This document shows positions 21,243 to 32,280 of a DNA stretch of 64,000 bases, one piece after another. The notes beneath the pieces were generated by a model. It saw only the letters and a list, made by a program, of their open reading frames with translations. It did not search any database and was not told the DNA's origin. The DNA comes from Hofstenia miamia. Lineage: Eukaryota; Xenacoelomorpha; Acoela. Numbering within the stretch: the first letter of the stretch is position 1; the number at the start of each line of letters is the position of its first letter. The stretch covers positions 6,438,409 through 6,502,408 of the forward strand of contig SCFE01000001.1 of assembly GCA_004352715.1 (NCBI GenBank), written 5' to 3'. The translations under genes and the position numbers were made by a program.

Positions 21243-22390
21243 GGCCACGGTTAGACTAGGTGATTGGTTAAAAGTGATCTGTCACTTTTGAAAGCGTTGC
21301 ACGTCTAACCACCCGAGATAATTAGCGATGTGACGATCACGAAGAAATCGTGCGTGTTCGATTTCATTTGTGATTGGCGTGCAGAGCGCGTAGTCTAACC
21401 ACACTTTATTTGTGATTATCATGTAACAATTACTAAAAGTGATTTGCGTAGCAATTTAAAAAGCCTCAATAAGCCTTGTGCCAAACTGAAATTCATCAAA
21501 TTATATTATTATGATATGTATTATATTTTTACCGACTGTTTTTCACCTTAAAATGTATTTACCTAGTACTTATATAATTTTAATACATACTCCATAATTT
21601 AGTGCCATTAATGGCCATGAATACAAAACAGAAGGCTGTTGTTACTTTTTCTCTCTGTGCTTTAATACACAATTACAATGCGACGACAACGACAAATTCA
21701 AACAAAAAAAAATTTTTGAAAGACGCAATGAATCCGTGATTCTAAACTAAATATTAACTCACAGGGATTCATTAGAAAGAATTCATTTCAGTTTGAACAA
21801 TTACTGGAAGAATAATTATACATTTTACGAGGTTCTATTTCTGCATCTATGCGGCTTATAATAACTGCGGTATTTGGCTGATGATGCCTCATTTCGAAGT
21901 CTTTCTTTTCTTTTTAAATATATAAAATCCAAAATATTTTCGTCAAGCGTCTCCGTGTGAGGCATTCTTTTTTTTACCGCGAATACCCTGGTATAATCAA
22001 CATTTTAGTTGTCATTCATTTACAAAAATAATGTGCGCACTGTTGATACATTGATTTATTTTATTTTGCATTTCCTGATGAAGGCATAATGTCTGTGTTT
22101 GAATTTGTTAAGATATGCTTTACAGATAACACTATTTCAAATTCATCAATAATTGTACATTTAATCATAATTTTAGAGCATAATTTTACTACAGTCAGAA
22201 ATTCTAGTTGTTATTTCTTTTCAAAAACATTGCGCATGCGTCACAAATTGCCTAGTGTAACCACTCTAATGTGATTGGTAAGCTGTTTTCATCACAACAA
22301 TTATACTTAATTGCAATGCAGTCTAACCACTCACTGGTGATGCAATTTTGTAATTGCTTTTGTGACCAATCACCTAGTCTAACCGTGGCC
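21243..22390. mobile_element. 1.15-kb MITE with TA target duplication
   Basis: The terminal inverted repeats GGCCACGGTTAGACTAGGTG and CACCTAGTCTAACCGTGGCC are perfect over at least 20 bp and flanked by TA (21241-21242 and 22391-22392). This suggests a Tc1/mariner-superfamily MITE. The subterminal word AGTCTAACCAC and its variants recur inside (about 21292, 21391, 22252 and 22321), together with TGTGATTGG variants. There is no transposase; a 61-codon open frame inside has no motif. The element at 10608-11933 belongs to the same family. Confidence 0.85.
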
Positions 22391-22392
22391 TA

Positions 22393-25300
22393 ACTCATCC
22401 TATTGATGCTGCAGGTGTCATATCCTAGTGAGACTCTCATAGGATGCAGATGTTCTACAGATGTCTCATTAGGTTATCACTAATACATCTCATGAGATTA
22501 CATTGAGATGCCATTTCAGAATAAATTATTAAATAAAATTAATAAAAATTTCAATTTTAAAGCATCAAATATTTTATTGAAAACTTACCAAAGAAAATTG
22601 GCAAAAATTATTTTTCAATTTAATGCAACAATTGCTTAAAAATCATTTTTTTGTAATGAAAAGATAAAAGTCAAGCTTTGCTATAATTCAGAGTCAATGT
22701 CGCAGTTTCATCGTGTTATACGATTACACAAAATGCTGCAAGAATAATTTATTCATAATTGCTTGGCTAAGCTAGTTCTTAGATAAATAATAGGTATTAT
22801 TAATTGATAACGCTATGTTATTTTGTAGTTAATTGATAATTGAATTTTAATTATTTAATAAATGTGCAAAATATTAAGGAAAATTCTGTTTTCACAGATT
22901 TACCACTTTGTTGCCAATGTATATATAGCAACAGAACTCTAATTTTATTACTGCTATTAAATGAAATCGAAAAATGTGTATTTTTTAAATCATTGAATTT
23001 GAACAGATGTTAGTAAATATGAAAATACACCTGTAAAGAAAATATTTTTATATCAATTTACTATTAAACTTTACTAATTTCTTATATATATTTTACAAAG
23101 GTTTTATTGAAATCTATTAAATTCTTGGCAAGTTCTTTCTGAATTCTTTAATAAAAATTTAATTTTCTATTTTTAATTGTCTGGAATTAACGTCTAAATT
23201 TTCTTTGCATATTCAACCAAAATTAAAAGTTGCTACAACACCGAAATGTTGATATGGAATTAACGATGCTGTATTTAAATATTGATGTGCCTTTAGTGGT
23301 AGATATTTTTGAATATTTATTAAACTTCACGAAAATAAAGAATATTGATTAAGTTGGTTTTATACAGATATTCATTATCTGGTTTTACCCAGCTATGTGG
23401 TTAACAATGATCAATTGATACTTTGGATGCTTTAAATGATCTTGATATTGTACCATCAATTGAACAAAGCATTCACTGGGGTATAATATTCATAATGCGA
23501 GGTAAATATGAAAATATATTTTTGTTTATTGACTAATAATCAATTTTGATGGGCAATGAAACAAAACGATCCTTATAGTGATTTAAAGCTTTTAGAAGTA
23601 AATAATGAACTAACTGAAACAATAAATAACTTCTGAAAACAGTCCTATTGGATACTTACTTGAATGTGACTCTAAATTAAATATTAAATAGCAATATTCC
23701 TGGAAATGTAAAACTGATTTGTTTTCAATATGAAAAAAAATATTTTGTCATTATAGGGAATTGAAACTTTATGTGCGACAGGGATGGAAATTTCTAAAAG
23801 CATTAGATTAATTTCAGTTAAACAAAAGAACATGTTTTAAAACCACAATATTAAAAGCAGGAAATAGCTACAAAAATATTTTTGCAAAGTCTTGAGTAAT
23901 GTATTTTTCGAACATTTCTTGAAAACAGACGAAGGACTAATGTAAACATGATTGAAAAGCCTCTTTCAAAAAAATTATGGAGAAAAGTAAATGTTTATTT
24001 TCTGCTTTTCAAACCATCAAACCAAATTAAAGTGTGATAAGACAACTGTTGATGTAAGATACATTATGAGGTCTCGCCCTTGCATGCATTTTTGGTGCGG
24101 AAAATATAAAACTTTGAGCTACATTGATACAGATAATTTGATTTTGAATGAAAAATAAAAGATGTCATTAATGACTTGGAAACTTAAGAATGATTATAAA
24201 TTAATCCGTCTGTCCCAAAACAACTCCAACATTTGATTGGATGCTTAATAACTTTTCAGGAAAATAAACGACCATCATTTTGAGTTTCTCAGTATTGGCT
24301 TGTAGAAATAAAAATGAAAACCTCTGCTTTGAAAAAAGTTTTTAAATTTGCGGAAAACGATGATTATTAAACTTTGATTTGTTGGGGTCTACAACATTAG
24401 ATTTTGGGAAATTTTTTGATATGTTCATATAAATTAAGAAAAGTTAGGATGTGTGTTACAAATATTTCTCCTGAATTCCTCATTCTCTTCCCTCCAGAAT
24501 TTAAAAGAGAATAAATTCATTTAACGAATCTTAAATTTACTTACGGTGAGTATGTGATAAATATCATAAAATATTGAGAAAGATTTAAAAAAATAACTTG
24601 ATAATTCAAATTTGAGACACAGGAAGGTATTTATTTAGATGAATTAAAGGTATTAAGGCCATGTAAACTCTATAGGATACCTGGGTGTTGAGATTTGATG
24701 GATTAATCCAAGATAAAATACGTAGCATGCCTACTGGCATAAAGCATCTAAAAACAAGCAGGAAAGTTACACCAAGTAAAGTCATAATAAATGTTTTCGT
24801 TATCTTGGATATTACGAATTATTTGCTTGTAAAATTCTACGTGATATGACTTCGATAAACAAAGATAAAATAGACTATTCAGCTCACGACGCATTTCAGC
24901 AACGTCTAGAATTAAATATTAATAAACACCAAACGGGTGATAAAAATACAATTATCGCCATTATTTTACAGGAAATGCACCTGTCTTAGACATTTATAAA
25001 TAATTTATGAACACCAAGAGTACTTCAATCTAGCTCCAGTATTGCCGTGTAAATTGAGGACGGGGTGAAATAAATGCACTCACAGATATCTGGTTATATT
25101 CCAGTGCTGCGTAAATGACTATTGCCTAAAATCCAATGCTGCGTAGATTTTTCGCTGTCCCAAATACTACAATAATAGGCTCAATTCAACTCCGGTATTG
25201 CGCATAATGGCTGAACAAAATATTCTGCACAATGCTAAGGATGTTGAAAAACTTTTAGAAATTGAATAAATTTTTTCTAAAAAACTGGAGAAGAACAAAA

Positions 25301-26404
25301 GTCAATTAAAAATTACTAAATATTTCGGAAAACAGCTGCAATAACTTTTGTTCAATTGTAAATTCCGATTTTTTTATAAAGCGGTACATTCTGAGTGCTT
25401 CTTAGTGTTTTTACACGTTCATTATAAACTAATACCAACTATTTTTATAAAATCCAGGATCTTATCTTAAATACTGCGGGAAAAATTGTGTGGAGTTCAA
25501 CTGTAACTAAGATTCATAACAGCTACTGGAAAAGTGTATTATAACAAGGAAATGCAGCAAAAATTAGGAACACTCTTAATACTTGTGTCAGACTCGCATT
25601 TTCACCTACAATTAATGATTTTTTATCTCTGATCTACCTTAAATAACATACGATTAGAAAAATATGAATATATATCTTTCTAATTTTATCAATATGAATG
25701 CAATTCGAGAATCGAAAATTAAAATCATGTCAGTAAACTGGTGAAAAGACTATCGATTGATATATAGCTTTAGAGGGATTAAAAACAAAGGTTTTATATT
25801 ATTATTTGAAATTACTTATTTATTACTTTATTAAATTAAAAGACAACCACACTAATTTTTTTGAATATTAATTTTTGAAGTTCGCTTGCAAAAATATGAA
25901 GTTGAGAATTGGTGACAGCGAATGACACAGTCATAAAATAAGTGAACAAACAGTTGTTTGCTTAGAATTACCAGCAAACCGCATAATATGTTTTCCAGAA
26001 AAAAGAACATTCAATTTTTTCTTTGCTCACTGTTAGTTAGCCAATTTCTTAATCTAAATTTTTGTCTAAAAATTTAATAGACCTTAGAATATTTTTTGGT
26101 AAAAGCTTACTTAGTTGCAAAACATCAATAATAATTTGTTACTTGGGTTTACTGATGTTTATAATTTTTTAAAATTCGAGCATGGGCAAACGGGTTTCTT
26201 CCCACGCTGGCTTTTATGTGGCGGTAACGATTGGTTGAACGTAAATGAAAAGTGTGAAAGCATGGGTTCGTGGGTGCTCATGTTGGGCAGTGTGGGGTTT
26301 TTTGTTGAAATATTATTAAAAAGTTCATTCGAATTTTGTTAAAATGTAATTGAAAATTTTGAATCTCCAAAAATTCATTCAAAGAACTCAAAAAATCACT
26401 CCGT
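22393..26404. other. 4-kb AT-rich stretch without an identified gene
   Basis: No complete open frame or transposon end is recognisable. Around 25036-25200 four degenerate copies of a word like TCCAGTGCTGCGTAAA occur at irregular spacing. Parts of 23300-24900 look like decayed coding sequence with many stops, but I could not assign a family. A GC-richer patch lies at about 26180-26290. Confidence 0.4.
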
Positions 26405-26427
26405 AAATATATATATATATATATATA
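26405..26427. repeat. (TA)n microsatellite at a gap edge
   Basis: About 23 bases of alternating A and T run directly into the 1000-N gap. The repeat probably caused the break in the assembly. Confidence 0.9.
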
Positions 26428-27427
26428 NNNNNNNNNNNNNNNNNNNNNNNNNNNNNNNNNNNNNNNNNNNNNNNNNNNNNNNNNNNNNNNNNNNNNNNNN
26501 NNNNNNNNNNNNNNNNNNNNNNNNNNNNNNNNNNNNNNNNNNNNNNNNNNNNNNNNNNNNNNNNNNNNNNNNNNNNNNNNNNNNNNNNNNNNNNNNNNNN
26601 NNNNNNNNNNNNNNNNNNNNNNNNNNNNNNNNNNNNNNNNNNNNNNNNNNNNNNNNNNNNNNNNNNNNNNNNNNNNNNNNNNNNNNNNNNNNNNNNNNNN
26701 NNNNNNNNNNNNNNNNNNNNNNNNNNNNNNNNNNNNNNNNNNNNNNNNNNNNNNNNNNNNNNNNNNNNNNNNNNNNNNNNNNNNNNNNNNNNNNNNNNNN
26801 NNNNNNNNNNNNNNNNNNNNNNNNNNNNNNNNNNNNNNNNNNNNNNNNNNNNNNNNNNNNNNNNNNNNNNNNNNNNNNNNNNNNNNNNNNNNNNNNNNNN
26901 NNNNNNNNNNNNNNNNNNNNNNNNNNNNNNNNNNNNNNNNNNNNNNNNNNNNNNNNNNNNNNNNNNNNNNNNNNNNNNNNNNNNNNNNNNNNNNNNNNNN
27001 NNNNNNNNNNNNNNNNNNNNNNNNNNNNNNNNNNNNNNNNNNNNNNNNNNNNNNNNNNNNNNNNNNNNNNNNNNNNNNNNNNNNNNNNNNNNNNNNNNNN
27101 NNNNNNNNNNNNNNNNNNNNNNNNNNNNNNNNNNNNNNNNNNNNNNNNNNNNNNNNNNNNNNNNNNNNNNNNNNNNNNNNNNNNNNNNNNNNNNNNNNNN
27201 NNNNNNNNNNNNNNNNNNNNNNNNNNNNNNNNNNNNNNNNNNNNNNNNNNNNNNNNNNNNNNNNNNNNNNNNNNNNNNNNNNNNNNNNNNNNNNNNNNNN
27301 NNNNNNNNNNNNNNNNNNNNNNNNNNNNNNNNNNNNNNNNNNNNNNNNNNNNNNNNNNNNNNNNNNNNNNNNNNNNNNNNNNNNNNNNNNNNNNNNNNNN
27401 NNNNNNNNNNNNNNNNNNNNNNNNNNN
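26428..27427. other. Assembly gap, 1000 N
   Basis: Exactly 1000 Ns, probably a placeholder of arbitrary length. Open frames that cross it are artefacts. Confidence 0.99.
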
Positions 27428-28136
27428 TGACAATAATAGCTACATTTCATACTTTGTTCTTGCTTTTTTGCATTAAAGCCTATTTCTTTCTCAATTGGTA
27501 GTTTAATTAAAGAAGACATTTCGATAACTCATTACATTGTCGAATTTCTTATACCTCATCTCAAAGAAGATTACTGTCAGCCACGAACGAATTTGAAGGG
27601 AATATAACTAATGGTTTGTATGTAAAAATAAAAGTGACCGAACCTTGGTCTATCTATCGGATATTTTAGCAGAATTTAAAATGTGACTACTGGCATGCGC
27701 ATTCGTAAACGTGTATACAATTTTGTGATGACTACTTTTGCGGGAAATCAGATCCTGGTTAACCAAATACTTAATACGTTTTTTTCAGACGAAAACCAAC
27801 TAACTTTGAAAGTAATGAATGAATTGTATTTCGGTGTATCTCTCACGGTTGAGAAAGATTCAGTGGTCTCTCTAATCGCAATTAATGATTATTTACACTT
27901 AGACAAATGAATTCAGAAGAAAATCAATTAAATTTCATAAAAAAGGGATTGCGTGACGCGAAAATGTACACAATTTGCAAGTAGTTCTCTCATATTTTCA
28001 ACGAAATGGACTCCAATGCAGAAAAAAGACACCAGCTTTACAAGGGCGAGAATAGTTTTTAAGATTTGGAGGAGCTAAATTAATATTGCTTTTGTTATTT
28101 AATGAGTTTATTGAATTCTTTGAGGGGCTTCATTAA
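27428..28136. other. Unassigned sequence between gap and CR1 3' end
   Basis: A 75-codon open frame on the + strand (27683-27910) has no motif that I recognise. Nothing else is evident. The border with the CR1 3' UTR is approximate. Confidence 0.35.
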
Positions 28137-28311
28137 ATACTTGCTTTGAATGAGTGGGCATAGCCTCCCTTATGCTCGCCCAAGCAACTTTACTTACTTG
28201 ATGTTCGTAGTGACGACAAGCACAAATTAATGTGCTACTAATATCACTTCTGTTCACTATCTTCTTTGTTGACTTCTCAGTTTCAGTAGGTAGTTTCAGA
28301 TGTTATTAATA

Positions 28312-31263
28312 CTATTTGTCCGGTTCCGGCTCATTGATTGGGGCTTTGTAATCATAAAGGATTGATTTGCCATTCCAGAATTTGTCTAAACGACTCTTAA
28401 ATGAGTTTAAACAAGGTGCCATAACTACATAATCTGGAAGACTGTTATGGGTTTATAATACGAATTGAAAAGGAGTTGCAACGCATATTGTTACCACGAT
28501 GCTTTTAATGAGTTCCCCCGAGTGTTTCGGCATGAGACCCCAGATGATAGTGTTAGTACAGGTACCACCTCATGATCATACACACCATGCAGAATTTTGT
28601 AAGTCTCAATCATATCTCCCCTTAAACGACGGTAAGACAGGGTGGGTAGCTTGAGATATCGCAACCGATCTTCGTACTCCATATCCTTTAAACCAGGTAG
28701 CTCCTTAGTTGCCCTTCTTTGTACCCCCTCAATAGCCCCTATGTGCATTTGTTTCAACGGGTACCATATTGAGGATGCATAGTCAAAGTGAGTTCTAACA
28801 AGACATTTATAGAGTGGACAGAAGGTTCATTATCTAAATATTTGTATGAGCGCATCACCAGACGGACCATTTTATTTGCTGTAGCAGTTTTTTCATTTAT
28901 GTGGGCATCAAACTTAAAGTTACTCTGGAAAGTTACTCCAATGTCTTTCTCTTGGGTGACCTGGGTCAGGTTTGTAGTCCCACTAGAGGACTTCATACAG
29001 AATGGGGATTCTGGGGTAACCGATCCAGTTTTGCTTACAGTCATACATTTACATTTGTCAGGGTGGAACTTTAATAGCCAGATGTCACTCCACTCTTGGA
29101 GACAGTTTATATCTTCTTGAACTTGTTTACGATCCAAGGGTGACTTAATGATATGGAAGATCTTAGTGTCATCAGCAAATAGAAATATTTGTAACTTTAC
29201 TAAATCCGGGAGGTCATTTATGTATATGACAAATAAGGTTGGGCCTAGGACACTGCCTTGAGGTATACCACTTGTAACATTCTCATAACTGGATTTGTAG
29301 CCGTTTACACTCACACATTGCTTCCGGTTTTCTAGGAAGCTTCTTACCCAGGAGGTTATCTGGTCACAAATTCCGTAGCTCTCAAGTTTGCCAATGAGCC
29401 GCCTATGTGGGACAGTATCGAAAGCTTTCATGAAGTCGAAGTAAACACAATCTATGTTGTATCCTTGCTCCAGGGCCTCTGACCATTTATCAATGACATT
29501 TAGTAGTTGTAAAGTTGTTGATCTTCCCTTAAGGAAACCAAATTGCTTCTTGCTGAAGAAGCCCTTTTGTTTCATGAAACTGACAATATGCTTTCTGATG
29601 ATTTTCTCCATAATTTTGCTTACAATACTGGTTAGGCTTACAGGTCTATAATTACTTGGTATCTTCTTACTTCCTTTTTTATATATTGCACTAACGGTGG
29701 CTTTCTTCCACTCATCTGGTACACAGTTATACTTAACTGAATTTCTAAATATCAAAGTAAGTGGGATCTTGAGTTCATTGCTTAGAGTCTTGAGGAATAA
29801 TGGGTGGAGGTTATCAGGTCAGGGTGATTTACTAGTCTTCAGATTGGATAGTAATCGCATACCATATCCTCAGTGATTTCCACATTCATCATTGGTTTAA
29901 TGGGGTCTTGTCAGGTATTTTGGGAATGGGGCCTGGTGGTTCATTCACAAAGACACTCTGGAAAAACCCTGACAGCACCTCTGCCTTTTCCTGATCATTT
30001 TTAGTTAAATTTTTGCTATCATTAGGATCTTTAATAAGATTTTGAATGCCCTCTTGGCTTTTGTTCTTGGATTTAATATACTTCCATGCTGGTTTGGGGT
30101 TTTCCTTTATTTTCAGTGCTGTTCCCCGCTTTAGTTTTGCGGTTCACTTTATTCCGTGCTCTTTTATACCTTTTCTCCGCTTCTTCTTTATCCCCCTTGC
30201 AATGAATGAATCTTGTCCAGAGCTTGTGTTTCAATCTGATTTGTTCAAGCGTTTCTTTATCCACAGGAACACCTTTATTTCTCCAATGATCTGTAACCTC
30301 TTTTCTTGGTACATGCTTCTCCTGTATTTCATTTATTCTCTGCAATATTAGCTCCCAGTGACTATTAATGTCCCCAGAGTTTCTAAACATGGTTTCCCAG
30401 TCTGTGTTAGTTATTTCTTCCATGATGCTATTATAGTCAGCTTTATCGTAATATAATTTGGTTTTTTTGCTCAACTCCCTAGGGACAAAGCTATTTATGC
30501 AAACCCTTAGTACAAAATGATCACTCTTCCCTAAACGTGCCAGATACTCTATATCAGAGACTGTATATTCGTCGTTTGACAATACAAGATCAAGAATACT
30601 AGGTTTATCATTCCCTCTCCTCCTTGTTTCCTTCTGGATATGTTGGTACAGGTAATTGTCCCGTAAGCACTCCATAAATTTGAATTTCTTTGATGTGACA
30701 CTGTCATTCTCGGTTGTCCATGTGTCCCAGATGATATCTTTATAATTGAAGTCTCCAACAAGGCACACTTGTGAGTATTTGAGTGCACATACCTCGTTTA
30801 TCTGCCTACGGAGATGCTCAGTGTTAGCTTCAGAGTTTGATCTGTAGATACAGCCGAATAACAACTTCTCAGTTGGTTTAGTGGAAATCTCTATGAATAA
30901 GGACTCCTCAAAATTTGTATTTATTATAACTTGTGTTGCCATTACTTGTTTATGAACATAGATTAGAATACCAAGCCCTTGATCAGTACCAATATTCTTC
31001 CCGAACAGCTCATAATTTTCAAGCATAAACTCTGATCTAGTGATATGATTTTTAACATTTTTACCCTTAACTTCACAAACAGCTATAATACTTGGTCTGA
31101 AGTTATCTATATGGAGTTTTAGTTCATCTATTTTGTAAAATAAGGACTCTGCGTTTGTGTATAAGCATGTAAGGCAAGGGTGAAATACTGATGCATCGCC
31201 ATATCTTGTCTTTAGTTTGCCTTCTGGCCTTGTTGTTTGAGTTTGACGACTTTCCGGTTCCAT
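28312..31263 (-). pseudogene. CR1 ORF2: endonuclease and reverse transcriptase, frameshifted
   Basis: In the element this protein nicks target DNA and primes reverse transcription. The endonuclease block (31263-30073) shows YTNAESL, AVCEVKGKN, GDFNYKDIIW and KSDHF, matching the Asn, Glu, Asp and Ser-Asp-His catalytic motifs of EEP nucleases. The frame shifts near 30100 (the true continuation reads PKPAWKYIKSKNKS), and a stop and another shift occur near 29830-29900. RT (29755-28754) has SNYRPVSLTSI, FDFMKAFDTVPHRRL, SGIPQGSVLGPTLF and the catalytic box FLFADDTKIF. A shift near 28800 leads into a frame containing RTHFDYASSIWYPLKQMH and then RRATKELPGL. Beyond the stop at 28491 the tail (VVMAPCLNSFKSRLDKFW) runs to a TAG at 28312. 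All catalytic residues are still readable although the frame is broken. Confidence 0.88.
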
Positions 31264-32167
31264 TGAGGGCCCCGTACCCTGTACTTTGCACCTGTGTCAT
31301 CCTCAGCTTCCATTTTGGGGGCTTGTTCATGGAGTTCTTTCTCTACTTCTCGCTCACTGCGTGTAAGATCGTGGTTAATCTGCAGATTTTTTCTCAATTT
31401 AGACAGGTAAGAAAATAGATTCTCCTTGGATTTCTTGTTGATCATTTTCACCAGAGGGTGGCGGTGGCTGCCATCTGTTCTCTTTTTTCCGATACGCACT
31501 ACATCCTTGACCTTGCTTTCGTGCGTCAGGCTGTCACAAGCTCTGAACAGGTTGAGGACTTCTGCTTTATCATGTTCTTTTACATCAACTCCATCTGGTG
31601 CTTCGGGGAGTTTCTTTATCATAAAGTTTGATTCCCTGAGCTCTCTCTCGTTCAATTCTTTGATGGCCCAGTTTATGGTGCTGCTCCGGGGAGCTTGATC
31701 TTGTTGGCCTGTACTCTTGGATTCAATTTCGGCATAACTAAGCTTCTCAGTCTTTATCTCCTCTTTGACGATGTCCTTCACTTCATCCTTCCTTACAAAG
31801 TTTGGCAGCTCTTTCTCAATGACATTGATTTTCTCGAAGTACAAGCTACACTTCTCCTCTATCTGTTTCTCTGTGACTATGTTTCTTAATACTTTGGGCT
31901 GGCAGACTTCGCAGAACCACATAGCTGTTTCAATCTGTTGCATGGCTTTGTATTCATCATCGCTCATTTTGAGGCATTTGGTACAGCTGTGCTGTCTGGA
32001 GAAGTCACACTCAATCATCTTGGCTTCAGGATAATCGGTCTCCCCCGACATACTTTGCATATCCATGTTCCAGTACCTGTACTACCTTCAGTGTTGTCCT
32101 CATCCTTGTTTGTGTTTGCTTTGTGTTTACCCTTCCCCTTGACTTTCTTCGTTGTTCGTGATGACAT
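31212..32167 (-). pseudogene. CR1 ORF1: PHD-finger, nucleic-acid-binding-type protein, frameshifted
   Basis: ORF1 proteins of CR1-like elements are thought to bind element RNA. The start is taken at the ATG at 32167 (MSSRTTKKVKGKGKHK, a basic N-terminus). A zinc-finger pattern follows, WICKVC, then CDFSRQHSCTKCLKM, then WFCEVCQPK, spaced like a PHD finger. A frameshift near 32050 splits it. The rest (about 230 residues) is charged, with a likely coiled coil (VIEKELPNFVRKDEVKDIV) and a basic C-terminal half that includes RIGKKRTDGSHRHP. It overlaps the start of ORF2 by about 52 bp in another frame. Confidence 0.8.
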
Positions 32168-32280
32168 CTTGCTACCCACACACCTATTAACTAATAGATA
32201 AAAGTGCAAGAAAGCAGGACTTGTGTAAATGAGATAGAATGAGAAAGGTGTCTGCAAAAAGCCTCTAATAAACTGTATAA

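Larger units (their letters stand above)
28137..32280 (-). mobile_element. Near full-length CR1-clade non-LTR retrotransposon
   Basis: A minus-strand element of about 4.1 kb with ORF1 (32167 down to 31212), a short overlap, ORF2 (31263 down to 28312) and a 3' UTR of about 175 bp. ORF1 has a PHD-like zinc finger, and ORF2 has an apurinic-type endonuclease followed by reverse transcriptase. This is the standard CR1-clade order. A few frameshifts and one or more stops inactivate it, but the reading is continuous across them, so the copy is fairly young. No clear target duplication was found, and both ends are approximate. Confidence 0.88.

Noticed and set aside
23300-24900. Possible decayed LTR-retrotransposon (BEL/Pao-like) coding sequence
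   Set aside because: A few short peptides look vaguely similar, but stops are frequent and there are no LTRs or catalytic motifs.
26278-27519. Open frames of 345-413 codons
   Set aside because: They cross the 1000-N placeholder gap and have no real coding content.
28788-29120. Plus-strand open frames over the CR1 element (also 29454-29651, 30046-30351 and 31191-32201)
   Set aside because: They are shadows of CR1 ORF1 and ORF2, which lie on the minus strand with clear catalytic motifs.
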